A stretch of DNA of 64,000 bases from JBBQFI01 sp038321775. GTDB taxonomy: Bacteria; Verrucomicrobiota; Verrucomicrobiia; Chthoniobacterales; UBA10450. A program made the translations under genes and the position numbers. Location of the stretch: contig JBBQFI010000012.1 in NCBI GenBank assembly GCA_038321775.1, positions 1 through 64,000 on the forward strand, in the 5' to 3' direction. Below, piece after piece: positions 23,502 to 32,447 of the stretch; position 1 is the first letter of the stretch; each line of letters opens with the position of its first letter. Below the pieces are notes generated by a model. It was not told the origin of the DNA. It did not search any database and saw only the letters and a program-made list of their open reading frames with translations.

Positions 23502-25379
23502 TTAGCTAATTGCCTCGACCAAAAACTCCGGCGCCGGCTCTTCGTTATGCCCTTTGAACTGCATGTCGTAGAGACGTCGATAATATCCCGACTTATCCAA
23601 CAGCTCCGAGTGAGTGCCGATTTCTTTGATGTGACCTTTGTCCATGACGACGATTTGATCGGCCGAAAGAATGGTGGAAAGGCGATGCGCGATCGCGATG
23701 ACGGTTTTTCCAGCGGCAAGTTTCTCCAGCGCGAGTTGAATTTGTTTTTCCGATTCGGAATCGAGTGCTGAAGTCGCTTCGTCGAGCAGCAGGATTGGCG
23801 CGTTTTTCAGAAGTGCGCGCGCGATGGCGAGACGTTGCTGTTGTCCGCCCGAGAGGAGACATCCCTTGTCGCCGATTATGGTGTGGTAACCTTTCGGCTG
23901 CGCGAGAATGAAGTCGTGCGCGTAAGCAGTGCGAGCGGCGGCGTAAACTTCGTCTTCAGTGGCATCAAGTTTTCCAAACTTAATGTTGCTAAAAATCGTG
24001 TCGTGAAAAAGAAATGTCTCCTGCGTGACGAGTCCGATCTGTTCGCGCAAAGAGCGTTGGGTCAGCGCACGCAAATCGTGCCCGTCGACTCGAACCGAAC
24101 CGGTGACCGGATCGTACAATCGCAAAATCAAAGAAAGAATGGTCGATTTCCCCGCACCGCTCGCACCGACCAACGCATAACTTTTTCCTGCCTCGATCGG
24201 CAGCGTGAGTTTTGTAATTGCATCGCTCACTCCGCCGGCATAGCGGAAAGTGACGTCGTCGAATTCCAAATGCCCTTTCGAAGGTGGCAACGGAATCGCA
24301 TCGGGCGCATCGCGCACGGTTGGAGTGGAGTCGATGATTGCGAAAATCTGAGTGGTCGCGGCGATCGATCGTTGCATGACGATGTGAATGCGACTGAGCG
24401 TTTTGACGGGATCGTAGAGGATGAAAATTCCAGAGATCAATCCGAAGAATCGCCCGGCGCTTAAGTTCGCTGTGTAAACGTAAAGCAGAGCGAGCCCAAC
24501 ACCGCACGCCGCGATCGTTTCCACGAGCGGACCGATTGCTTCCGTCGATTTGATCAGGCGCATCACGTTCCAGAACTGCAGCTGGTTGCTGCGCCGAAAT
24601 GATTTTTCCTGATGCTCCTCGCGCGCAAATGATTTGATCACGCGGATGCCGGCAAACGTTTCCTGCATCGTCACCACCATTTTCCCCATGTCCTCAAATT
24701 CGTTCTTCACCGCTTTACGTGCGCGCTTGCCGAAATGGCGTATCGGCACCAGACACGTCGGAAATAAAACGAGCGTCACGAGCGTGAATTTCCAATCCAT
24801 GTAGAGCAAAACGAGAATGCCGCCGAGGATTGTGACGGGTTGTTTGAAAATGTCGCTGCTCACGGTGGTCAACGCCGCTTGCATCCCGCGCGTATCGTTT
24901 GTGATGCGTGACATTAGCTGGCCGGAATGCATGCGATTGAAAAAGTCCATCGAGTTCTGCATCATCTTGGTGAAGAGCTGAACCCGAATATCGGAAACAA
25001 CCTTGTTGCTCACCCACTGCATGTAGTAAGCATTCGCGAAAGAACAGAAGCTGCGCACCGTCATGACCGCGGGAATGGCCAGACAGATTACGAGAATCGA
25101 ATTAATTTTCGGTCCCGAGTTTAGCAACTCAGGGTGACTCTTCAGCGCCATTGGGCCGCTCATGGCCCCGGTCCCGTGAAAAATGAAACCGGTGACCTGG
25201 GAAAGAACGAGCGGCAGGAGCGAGCTTACCGCGCCGAAAGCGAAACCGAAGGCAAGACCAAGGACAAAACGCCATCGGTAAGGCTTGACGTAAGCGAACA
25301 GGCGTCGATACGGGACGGAGGCGGCACGTACGGTTTGCGAAAAGGTAAGCTTGGTTTTCTCTGGTTTCGGCTGGCTCAT
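23502..25379 (-). CDS. MsbA-like ABC exporter, fused membrane and ATPase domains
   Basis: Encodes 625 residues from ATG 25379. An N-terminal six-helix ABC membrane domain (about 30-370) precedes the ATPase domain. It has Walker A VGASGAGKST, Q-loop GLVTQETFLFHDT, signature LLSGGQQQRLAIARALL, Walker B ILLLDEATSALDSES and switch His in AIAHRLSTI. The family flips lipids such as lipid A core or other hydrophobic substrates. Its ATG overlaps the upstream heptosyltransferase stop by 4 bases, and other LPS glycosyltransferases lie nearby. This supports a role in LPS/lipid export, so it is likely msbA in function. Confidence 0.88.
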   Translation of the reverse strand: MSQPKPEKTKLTFSQTVRAASVPYRRLFAYVKPYRWRFVLGLAFGFAFGAVSSLLPLVLSQVTGFIFHGTGAMSGPMALKSHPELLNSGPKINSILVICLAIPAVMTVRSFCSFANAYYMQWVSNKVVSDIRVQLFTKMMQNSMDFFNRMHSGQLMSRITNDTRGMQAALTTVSSDIFKQPVTILGGILVLLYMDWKFTLVTLVLFPTCLVPIRHFGKRARKAVKNEFEDMGKMVVTMQETFAGIRVIKSFAREEHQEKSFRRSNQLQFWNVMRLIKSTEAIGPLVETIAACGVGLALLYVYTANLSAGRFFGLISGIFILYDPVKTLSRIHIVMQRSIAATTQIFAIIDSTPTVRDAPDAIPLPPSKGHLEFDDVTFRYAGGVSDAITKLTLPIEAGKSYALVGASGAGKSTILSLILRLYDPVTGSVRVDGHDLRALTQRSLREQIGLVTQETFLFHDTIFSNIKFGKLDATEDEVYAAARTAYAHDFILAQPKGYHTIIGDKGCLLSGGQQQRLAIARALLKNAPILLLDEATSALDSESEKQIQLALEKLAAGKTVIAIAHRLSTILSADQIVVMDKGHIKEIGTHSELLDKSGYYRRLYDMQFKGHNEEPAPEFLVEAIS

Positions 25380-26392
25380 GAGACGGAGGCCGCTGCCGGA
25401 GCCGGCAGCAGCGCTTCCATAGCATCGATCACCTGTTGCGTCGAGATTTGGTTCATCGTTCCTCCTCGTCGATCGGGCGAAAAATTCGTCACCGGTTCGT
25501 CGATTCCACCCTGCAAAATCACAGCAGGACTCGAACGCGGGCGCCAATGAAATGGATTCGTCGGCCCGTAAAGAACCACCTGCGGAGTTTGCATTGCAGC
25601 GGCGAGGTGGGTCGGCGCAGAATCGACGCCGACGAGAAGCGCAGCTCTCGCAATCAACGCCGCTAAAGTGAGCAAATCGATTTTACCAGACAGATCGATG
25701 ACCGGTTCGCGTAAATGCGATTTTATTTCAATGATATGGCTTTGTTCGAAAGCCGAACTGCCGCTGGTTAGAACACAACGACCGCGCCGCGCGCCCCAAT
25801 AATTAATGATCTCCGCCCATCGCTCCGGCTCCCAAAACTTTTCCGCTCGCGCCGAGCCGGGATGGAAAATAACAAATGGAATTTCTATCTTCGCGCGCGA
25901 TAAAATTTCTGCCGCTCGTGCTCTCGCGGTTTCAGGAAGTTCGAGCTGCAAATTTCCGGACGCTTCTGCAATTCCAAGCGGTGTGAGAAATGCCAGGTGA
26001 TGATCGACGGTGTGTTTGTCACGCACGGATGAATCGATGAACTGATTGTAAACAAGCGGGCGCCACTTCGATCGGACTTTGGTGCGCTCGTAGGTAATTT
26101 TCTTTTTTGCACGGGAGACGAAGGCAAGAAAAGCCGATCGATCGGTACGCGTGAAATCCAGGCAATAGTCGTAATTACTCGTTAGGATAGCGAGCCAGTG
26201 ATGCGCGTGAAGCCAACTGTTCGCGATCAAGACACGATCGACTCCCGCAATTGCGGGCGCCAATTCCCGGCACGAACGCGAAATGGCGAGATGAATTGTC
26301 GCGTCGGGAAAATTTGCCCGGACGGCACTGATTGCCGGCACGGTCAGGATCAAATCGCCGATTCGTTTGAGCTGGATGAGAAGAATCCTCAC
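25376..26392 (-). CDS. Glycosyltransferase family 9 (heptosyltransferase-like)
   Basis: Encodes 338 residues in two Rossmann-type halves. The N-terminus MRILLIQLKRIGDLILTVPA is the standard start of ADP-heptose:LPS heptosyltransferases. The nucleotide-binding half has VIFHPGSARAEKFW and the family hallmark LVGVDSAPTHLAAAM. It would add a heptose or other sugar to the LPS inner core. It is translationally coupled to the downstream ABC exporter. A GT4 enzyme lies four bases upstream, so the three genes form one operon. A CCTAACGA word lies at 26179. Confidence 0.9.
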   Translation of the reverse strand: MRILLIQLKRIGDLILTVPAISAVRANFPDATIHLAISRSCRELAPAIAGVDRVLIANSWLHAHHWLAILTSNYDYCLDFTRTDRSAFLAFVSRAKKKITYERTKVRSKWRPLVYNQFIDSSVRDKHTVDHHLAFLTPLGIAEASGNLQLELPETARARAAEILSRAKIEIPFVIFHPGSARAEKFWEPERWAEIINYWGARRGRCVLTSGSSAFEQSHIIEIKSHLREPVIDLSGKIDLLTLAALIARAALLVGVDSAPTHLAAAMQTPQVVLYGPTNPFHWRPRSSPAVILQGGIDEPVTNFSPDRRGGTMNQISTQQVIDAMEALLPAPAAASVS

Positions 26393-26396
26393 GAGC

Positions 26397-27617
26397 TCAT
26401 CGAGTCATGGTCATCGCCAATTCGTAAGCGCGCAGCAGCCGCTCGCGAAAATGATCCCACGTGAAATTTTCCACCACACGTCGGCGCGCGGCGACGCTCA
26501 TCCGTTCGACCAAATCTGGATGATCGTATAAGTGCTGGATCGCTCCGGTCAGTGCATCCACATCCGCCGGTGGAACAATAATTCCTTCCACTCCGTCGTT
26601 CACGACGTCGCCCGATTCACGCGTCGTGATTTGAGGCAGACCGCAAGCAGCGGCTTCGTATGTCACTTTTGCGCTGCCTTCGCATTGCGATGGAAAAACA
26701 TGGACGGTACTTTGGCTTAAATGCTTTTCCGGATTCGGCGCAAAACCGACAACGCGAACATTTGCGCGCGCGAATTTTTTCAAATGTGGTTTCGCTTCGC
26801 TGTGAACGGAACCGACGAGCCAAAGCTCGGCATCGGCAAGATTGAGACGGTGCCACGCTTCCAGCAAATGATGGATTCCCTTCCGCTCGATGAGCGCGCC
26901 GGAAAAGATCGCACGAAAAATTCCAGGTCGTTTTCCTGGTTTGAAACGTTCGATATCAACGCCACGCGGCAGATAGAACAATTTTTCTTCCGGAAAACCT
27001 TGGATGCGAAACGTATCGGCCGCGGTTTCCGAAAGCACGACGAGCAAATCCGCCAGGTCGTATTCCTCGAGGAAACGTTTGCGATCGAGCAGAAGATCTT
27101 CTTTCCATTGCCGATGCGCCGGCAGTCGTGGACGAGGAACGAAGGCGGGTTGCTTCCGTTGAATTTTCCCGCGATCGCGATGCCAGGTTGGAATTTCGAT
27201 GAGTGACGGAATGCCGAGCTTCCGCGTAGTGCGCAGGGATTGCAGACAATCGCCCGACCAGCTGTGAAACAAATCATAACGACCGGACGCGAGCTGGCGC
27301 GAAGCGATCCAATCGAGGTATCGCTTTTTCGCGCCGTAGTAGTACGGACTGTCGAGAAACGAAAGCAGCCGCACCGGATGCCAGCGCAAGGAATGAATCA
27401 AGGCCGCGGGAATTTCCTTCTGCCGATTATCGTAAGCAATGGCTTTACCGAGAAAACCGCCGCGATACGACGCTCGCAAGGCTTCAAAAGCGTCCGTGTC
27501 CAAACCGGATCCGCCGATGCGCGCAAAAATCGAATAGAGCAAGCTTTGCGGCAGAGTATTCGCACTCGGCCGCCTGGTTTGCGGCTGCGCAGGGGCATTT
27601 ATGGTTTCGCCGGGCAT
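26397..27617 (-). CDS. Glycosyltransferase family 4
   Basis: About 406 residues with ATG 27617. The C-terminal GT-B domain has FSGALIERKGIHHLLEAW, ELWLVGSV, VRVVGFAPNPEKHLSQSTVHVFPSQCEGSAKVTYEAAACGLP and ITTRESGDVVNDGVEGIIVP. This includes the E-x7-E motif of retaining GT4 enzymes. It is likely to transfer a sugar from an NDP-donor during LPS or exopolysaccharide assembly. It is the first gene of a minus-strand operon with the heptosyltransferase and the exporter. It diverges from another GT4 gene across about 70 bases that presumably hold both promoters. Confidence 0.85.
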   Translation of the reverse strand: MPGETINAPAQPQTRRPSANTLPQSLLYSIFARIGGSGLDTDAFEALRASYRGGFLGKAIAYDNRQKEIPAALIHSLRWHPVRLLSFLDSPYYYGAKKRYLDWIASRQLASGRYDLFHSWSGDCLQSLRTTRKLGIPSLIEIPTWHRDRGKIQRKQPAFVPRPRLPAHRQWKEDLLLDRKRFLEEYDLADLLVVLSETAADTFRIQGFPEEKLFYLPRGVDIERFKPGKRPGIFRAIFSGALIERKGIHHLLEAWHRLNLADAELWLVGSVHSEAKPHLKKFARANVRVVGFAPNPEKHLSQSTVHVFPSQCEGSAKVTYEAAACGLPQITTRESGDVVNDGVEGIIVPPADVDALTGAIQHLYDHPDLVERMSVAARRRVVENFTWDHFRERLLRAYELAMTMTR

Positions 27618-27688
27618 CGGATTACAATTATTATGGCGAACGGCGGCAAGGTAAAGGCCAAGCCTGCGCGCACGATGACTAACTACCA

Positions 27689-28810
27689 ATGAAAATCGGA
27701 TTTGTTCGCCGTGGTTTTTCTCCCAGTGGCGGCGCGGAGAATTATTTGCAGCGTCTGACCCACGGAGTTCGCAGTTCCGGCCACGAAGCGCACCTTTTCA
27801 CGACGGAAGAATGGCCGGCGGATGAGTGGAACCATGGCGAACTGACAGCGTTGCGCGCGAAATCACCGATCGCGTTTGCTGACGAATTAGATCGGACGTT
27901 GAAAGAAAATGGATGCGATCTGCTCATGAGTTTGGAACGTATTTGGCGGTGCGATATTTATCGTGCGGGCGATGGCGTGCATCGCGCGTGGATCGAGCGC
28001 CGCGCGAAGATTTCCAATCCACTGCGTAAACTGACTACGCGTCTGAGTCGCAAACACTCCGGGATTTTACAGCTGGAAGAAGCATTGCTCCGAGACGGCC
28101 GCGCCGATCGTGTCATTGCAAATTCGAAGATGGTGAAAAGTGAAATCACTGAGTTTTACGGATATCCACCCGATCGAATCGATCTCGTTTACAACGGTGT
28201 TCCGCTTGAAGTTTTCTCTAAAGCCCGCGAGCGGCGTCGCGAACAACGTCTGTCGTTAGGCCTGAAGAACGACGAAATTGCGTTGCTTTTCGTTGGCTCG
28301 GGATGGGAACGCAAAGGATTGCGCCAGGCGATCGACGCAATGGTGGCATGTGGAAATCCTCAGCTGCGTTTGCTCGTTGCCGGTCGCGGCGACGAGCCGT
28401 CGTCAAAATCGAGCGCGGTCCGTTTTCTTGGTGTCGTGCGTGAGATGCCGGCGCTTTATGCGGCCGCCGACATTTTCATTCTACCAACGCTCTACGATCC
28501 ATTTTCCAATGCATGCCTTGAGGCGCTCACCTCAGGGCTTCCCGTAATTACGACGCGCGACAACGGTTTCAGCGAGATCATGGAAGACGGCGTGCATGGC
28601 TCAATCGTGGATCACGCTAACGATAAGCTCGCTCTGCAAAGGGCGATTGAATTCTGGTCGGATGCCAACGCGCGTGAAAAGGCAAGGCCGGCAATTCTGG
28701 AGCGCGCTTCGCAATTCGACATTTCAAGAAATGTCGAGCAAACCCTGGCCGTGTTACTTCAGGTAGCCGCCAACGCCGTGGCCGCGTCTGGAAAAATGCG
28801 AAAGACCTGA
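27689..28810 (+). CDS. Glycosyltransferase family 4 (WaaG-like)
   Basis: Encodes 373 residues. MKIGFVRRGFSPSGGAENYL at the N-terminus and YRAGDGVHRAWIERR resemble LPS core glucosyltransferase WaaG. The donor half has LLFVGSGWERKGLRQAIDAM, LPTLYDPFSNACLEALTSGLPVITT and DNGFSEIMEDG. WaaG-type enzymes add the first outer-core hexose to heptose, consistent with the adjacent heptosyltransferase. The 3' end overlaps the convergent STAS gene by 52 bases, so the last ~17 codons of each gene share DNA. Confidence 0.85.
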   Translation: MKIGFVRRGFSPSGGAENYLQRLTHGVRSSGHEAHLFTTEEWPADEWNHGELTALRAKSPIAFADELDRTLKENGCDLLMSLERIWRCDIYRAGDGVHRAWIERRAKISNPLRKLTTRLSRKHSGILQLEEALLRDGRADRVIANSKMVKSEITEFYGYPPDRIDLVYNGVPLEVFSKARERRREQRLSLGLKNDEIALLFVGSGWERKGLRQAIDAMVACGNPQLRLLVAGRGDEPSSKSSAVRFLGVVREMPALYAAADIFILPTLYDPFSNACLEALTSGLPVITTRDNGFSEIMEDGVHGSIVDHANDKLALQRAIEFWSDANAREKARPAILERASQFDISRNVEQTLAVLLQVAANAVAASGKMRKT

Positions 28811-29112
28811 TCGAGCCGCGCGATTTCGAAAATCGGACGCACACCCGCCTGCAATCCCGCGAGAGCAAACTTGCCGCCGTACGCTTCGACGTTTTGCATT
28901 CCCTCGATCAGAACAGCGAGGCCTGAGCTATCGATGTAGCTGACCTTCGTGAGATCGACGACGACTTGTTTCGGCTTCTCATTGATCATAGCGCCGAGTG
29001 AGGCGGAAATACGCGGCGAGACGTGCAAATCGATTTCGCCCTCGAGCGGCAGAACGTGTTCTTGACTATTTTTTGGGGCCATTTCGAGGCTGGGATTCGT
29101 GGAAGATGTCAT
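28759..29112 (-). CDS. STAS-domain anti-sigma factor antagonist
   Basis: Encodes 117 residues from ATG 29112. The single STAS domain has LPLEGEIDLHVSPRISASL, VVVDLTKVSYIDSSGLAVLIE (the phosphorylatable Ser lies in YIDSSG) and FALAGLQAGVRPIFEIARLD. Such proteins bind an anti-sigma/kinase partner and release a sigma factor or other target. No partner kinase is adjacent. Its start is 21 bases after the HAD gene stops, on the same strand, suggesting an operon. The 3' end overlaps the convergent glycosyltransferase. Confidence 0.88.
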   Translation of the reverse strand: MTSSTNPSLEMAPKNSQEHVLPLEGEIDLHVSPRISASLGAMINEKPKQVVVDLTKVSYIDSSGLAVLIEGMQNVEAYGGKFALAGLQAGVRPIFEIARLDQVFRIFPDAATALAAT

Positions 29113-29133
29113 TGTCCAGGAGATCGTCAATTT

Positions 29134-29826
29134 TCACCAACCAAGAGTAGCGATGACGTCATCGGTGTGGCTGAGGTTATCAAACAAAAAGTCAGGTTTT
29201 TTCTCGGCGAGTTTTTCCCGTGACTGTGAACCGGTCGCGACGGCGATGGTGCGCGCTTCGATCGCTTTGCCGCAGGCAATATCGTGTTCGGTATCGCCAA
29301 TGACATCGACGCATGATGACGGGAATTGCCAGCCAGTGTACTCAAGCGCCCGTGCGCGAGCGACGGCGCCGAGTTGGTTGCGGTCATGGTGATCATCGGC
29401 GAACGCGCCAAAGCGGAAGTGTTGCCATAGTCCGTAATGCTTAAGCTTTAACTGTGCCCCCCGGGCGACGTTTCCTGTGAGAAGACCGAGCGTGAGGTAA
29501 GGGCGGGACTCGAGGCGTTGCAAAAGATCAGCGATTCCCGGGAGCACATGTCCGGTGCAAGCTGTGAGTTGTTGCGGAAGAAGCTCGATATAGCTGTCGA
29601 GAAATTTGCGGATTGTCTCGTTGTTCGGTTCTTTTCCATGCTTGGCCAAAATTTGACGGACGATCCCGGAATCTGTTCGACCGGCGATTTCGATATCGCT
29701 CAAATCTTCATCGAAACCGGACTTCTTGCTCGCAAGCTTGAGCGCGCGCACGCCGGCGCCACCGCTGTTGATCAGCGTGCTGTCGATATCAAAAAGAATG
29801 AGGCGTTTCGTTTTTTCCTCTGTCAT
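29134..29826 (-). CDS. HAD-superfamily hydrolase (phosphoglycolate-phosphatase-like)
   Basis: About 230 residues with ATG 29826. HAD motif I is ILFDIDSTLINSGGAG with nucleophile and acid Asp. Motif II is in LTLGLLTGNVARG, and motif IV is CVDVIGDTEHDIACGKA. A helical cap lies between I and II. The fold suits small phosphorylated substrates such as 2-phosphoglycolate, but the substrate is not determined by sequence. It sits just upstream of the STAS gene on the same strand. A strong dnaK-like or metal regulatory context is not seen. Confidence 0.85.
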   Translation of the reverse strand: MTEEKTKRLILFDIDSTLINSGGAGVRALKLASKKSGFDEDLSDIEIAGRTDSGIVRQILAKHGKEPNNETIRKFLDSYIELLPQQLTACTGHVLPGIADLLQRLESRPYLTLGLLTGNVARGAQLKLKHYGLWQHFRFGAFADDHHDRNQLGAVARARALEYTGWQFPSSCVDVIGDTEHDIACGKAIEARTIAVATGSQSREKLAEKKPDFLFDNLSHTDDVIATLGW

Positions 29827-29886
29827 GCTGAATGAGTGAGAACTGAATTCGAGCCGGGACATCTCTCATTGTTTTGAAAAATTGTC

Positions 29887-29985
29887 ATGGCAAAGAAAAG
29901 CTATCGCGGCCGCTTTGCTCCTTCGCCGACTGGTTTTCTACATCTCGGTAACGCCATGACATTTTGGCGGGCGCAGGAACGTGCG
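29887..29985 (+). pseudogene. gluQ: 5' remnant of glutamyl-Q tRNA(Asp) synthetase
   Basis: The first 33 codons read MAKKSYRGRFAPSPTGFLHL followed by GNAMTFWRAQERA. This is the N-terminus of a GluRS-like catalytic core, where FAPSPTGxLHxGNA contains the class-I HIGH-equivalent. Homology stops after RAQERA. The open frame continues with unrelated residues and soon runs antisense to the FHA gene. A full GluQRS has about 300 residues, so only the start survives. Bases 29986-30020 hold nothing else. The glutamyl-Q modification of queuosine tRNA would need another copy elsewhere. Confidence 0.7.
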
Positions 29986-30020
29986 ATTTTCTCGTTCGTG
30001 CGCGTGAGTCCGCCTACCGC

Positions 30021-30530
30021 CTACCAGACCGGCGCGTGCATGAAAAGCACAGCGATCATACTTCCGAGAAACGCGAGCACCGCTATTGCCGCCATTGCCA
30101 ACACCGCCAGCCGCGTCGGATCTTTTTCTTTTCTCCGATTCGGAAATGGCGATGCGTTCGCAAAGTCAGCCGGCCGCACACTGGTTTCCGCCGGTTTTGC
30201 TGCAATCGGCGCGAGTTCCGGCAAAGGCTCCGCGCCTCCGCTCACGTCTGCTTCGAACCGCGCCTCGACTTTGCCAAATCGCAATCGATCGCCGAATCGC
30301 AACGGCACTTCTGTGATCGCCTCGCTATTAACGCGAGTCCCGTTCGTCGAGTTCAGATCCTTGAGACGGTAAACATCTCCGCTCCGTTGCAATTGCGCGT
30401 GGCGTCCTGAAACCGACGCATCATCGACGACTATCATGTTATCGGGCGAACGACCGAGCGTGATGAGTTCCTCTGTCAGTTCATGGGTGATCGGGCCCGT
30501 TTCGACGGATCGTAAAATCAAACGCGGCAT
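30021..30530 (-). CDS. FHA-domain protein with C-terminal membrane anchor
   Basis: From ATG 30530 the protein has 169 residues. The FHA domain (about 20-90) shows ITLGRSPDNMIVVDDASVSG, RHAQLQRSGDVYRLKDLNST and NGTRVN, i.e. the GR, SxxH and NxT/NG phosphothreonine-binding positions. A Pro/Ala-rich linker leads to one transmembrane helix near 140-165 (LAVLAMAAIAVLAFLGSMIAVLF). It likely recruits Thr-phosphorylated partners to the membrane. It diverges from lepA across 84 bases. The longer open frame starting at 30665 is antisense to lepA and was not used. Confidence 0.85.
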   Translation of the reverse strand: MPRLILRSVETGPITHELTEELITLGRSPDNMIVVDDASVSGRHAQLQRSGDVYRLKDLNSTNGTRVNSEAITEVPLRFGDRLRFGKVEARFEADVSGGAEPLPELAPIAAKPAETSVRPADFANASPFPNRRKEKDPTRLAVLAMAAIAVLAFLGSMIAVLFMHAPVW

Positions 30531-30614
30531 GACCTTTCCTAGCAGGCGCGCCTTGGTCCCGCAATACCCGGCGTCGATTGACCTCTCCAATGCGCACCCG
30601 CATAGTGGCGCTTC

Positions 30615-32411
30615 ATGTCGATTGGGCTGACTCGCAATTTCTGCATCATCGCGCACATCGATCACGGCAAAACAACTTTGTCAGATCGTTTGCTCGAACG
30701 CACCGGTACGATTCACGAGCGCGACAAGCAGGATCAATTACTCGATTCGATGGATCTCGAGCGTGAACGAGGGATCACGATCAAAGCGCATCCGGTGACG
30801 ATGAAGTATCGTGCGAAATCCGGCGAAAATTATCGACTGAACCTGCTCGATACTCCCGGTCATGTCGATTTCGCGTATGAAGTTTCGCGATCGCTCGCGG
30901 CGTGCGAAGGCGCGCTTCTGATTGTCGATGCAGCGCAAGGCGTCGAAGCGCAAACCGTGGCAAACGTGCACCTCGCGCACAAACAAGGCCTTACCATCGT
31001 GCCGATCATCAACAAGATCGATTTGCCGAACGCCGATGTTCCTTCAGTGCATCGGCAGTTGGAGGAGATTCTTGCTATTCCTTCCGAGGAAGCGATCGAT
31101 GCGAGCGCAAAAATGGGGATTGGCATCGAGGAAATTCTCGAAGCGATCGTGAACCGAATACCCGCACCGGAAAAGCCGCCGGATGAGAAACTGCGGGCGC
31201 TCGTTTTCGATTCCGTCTTCGACGCTTATCGCGGGGTGGTCGGTTACGTGCGGGTCGTCTCGGGAAAAATGGAATCGGATCAGGCGATCAAGTTGATGAG
31301 GAATGATGCGCGTTATGAGATCAAAGAAGTCGGCGTCTTCACTCCGAAGATGTATCCGCAAGCGAGATTAAATGCGGGCGATGTCGGTTATTTCATCGCG
31401 AACATGAAAAGCACGGCCGACTTGAAGATTGGCGATACCGTGACCGATCAGCGCAATCCTGCGCTCGAACCACTCCCGGGTTTTCAGGAAATTCATCCCA
31501 TGGTCTTCAGTGGGATTTATCCGATTAACACCGGTGATTTCGAGCATCTCAAAACCGCGATCGGAAAACTGCGGATGAACGACTCGGCTTTCGTTTACCA
31601 ACCGGAGAGTTCCGTCGCGCTCGGTTTCGGATTTCGCTGCGGCTTTCTCGGTTTGTTGCACATGGAAATCATTCAGGAGCGGCTGCGGCGCGAATACAAC
31701 ATGGATATCATCGCGACATCACCGAGTGTCGTTTACGAAATCGTCGTCACGAACGGCGAAATCTTGCTCATCGATAATCCCGCGCATCTGCCCGATCCGA
31801 GCATGATCGAAGAAATCCGCGAACCGATCGTGAAGGCCTACGTGCTTTGCCCGAATGAAAACATCGGCGACCTCCTGCAATTGATCATGGAGAAGCGCGG
31901 ACTAATGGATCACACCGAGTCGCTCGATACGCGCCGCGTCATGTTGCACTGTGAGCTGCCGCTGAACGAAATTCTCGTGGATTTTAATGATAAGATTAAA
32001 AGCATCACCCGCGGTTATGGTTCGATGGATTACGAACATGCCGGTTATCGCGCGGCGAAGTTGGTCAAACTCGATCTGCTCGTAAACGGCGAACCGGTTG
32101 ATGCGTTCTCGACGATCGTCCATCGCGATCGGGCCGATTCGCGCGGGCGGCAACTCGCGGCCAAATTGAAAGAAGTGATTCCACGTCAGCTTTATCAGGT
32201 CGCGATCCAGGCGGCGATTGGCGGGAAGATTATTGCGCGCGAAAGTGTTTCTGCTTTGCGCAAAAATGTGACTGCAAAATGCTACGGCGGTGATATCACC
32301 CGTAAGCGCAAATTGCTCGAAAAGCAGAAAGAAGGAAAAAAACGCATGAAGAGCATCGGCAAAGTCAACATTCCGCAGGAAGCGTTTATCGAAGTTCTGA
32401 AAACCCAATGA
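30615..32411 (+). CDS. lepA: Elongation factor 4 (LepA), ribosomal back-translocase GTPase
   Basis: Encodes 598 residues, the normal LepA length. G1 is IAHIDHGKTTLSDRL, G2/G3 are ERGITIKAHPVTMKY and LLDTPGHVDFAYEV, and G4 is NKIDLPNAD. Domain IV and the LepA-specific C-terminal domain follow, with GSMDYEHAGYRAAKLVKLDLLVNGEPVDA and CYGGDITRKRKLLEKQKEGKKRMK. LepA acts on stalled or misassembled ribosomes at the membrane. lepB follows after 36 bases, the classic lepA-lepB order. A CCTAACGA word lies in the short spacer (32431-32438). Confidence 0.97.
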   Translation: MSIGLTRNFCIIAHIDHGKTTLSDRLLERTGTIHERDKQDQLLDSMDLERERGITIKAHPVTMKYRAKSGENYRLNLLDTPGHVDFAYEVSRSLAACEGALLIVDAAQGVEAQTVANVHLAHKQGLTIVPIINKIDLPNADVPSVHRQLEEILAIPSEEAIDASAKMGIGIEEILEAIVNRIPAPEKPPDEKLRALVFDSVFDAYRGVVGYVRVVSGKMESDQAIKLMRNDARYEIKEVGVFTPKMYPQARLNAGDVGYFIANMKSTADLKIGDTVTDQRNPALEPLPGFQEIHPMVFSGIYPINTGDFEHLKTAIGKLRMNDSAFVYQPESSVALGFGFRCGFLGLLHMEIIQERLRREYNMDIIATSPSVVYEIVVTNGEILLIDNPAHLPDPSMIEEIREPIVKAYVLCPNENIGDLLQLIMEKRGLMDHTESLDTRRVMLHCELPLNEILVDFNDKIKSITRGYGSMDYEHAGYRAAKLVKLDLLVNGEPVDAFSTIVHRDRADSRGRQLAAKLKEVIPRQLYQVAIQAAIGGKIIARESVSALRKNVTAKCYGGDITRKRKLLEKQKEGKKRMKSIGKVNIPQEAFIEVLKTQ

Positions 32412-32447
32412 GAATAATTTCAGTCACGACTCGTTAGGCCAACTCGC

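Noticed and set aside
23835..24464. 209-codon frame opposite the ABC exporter
   Set aside because: Shadow of the ATPase-domain coding sequence.
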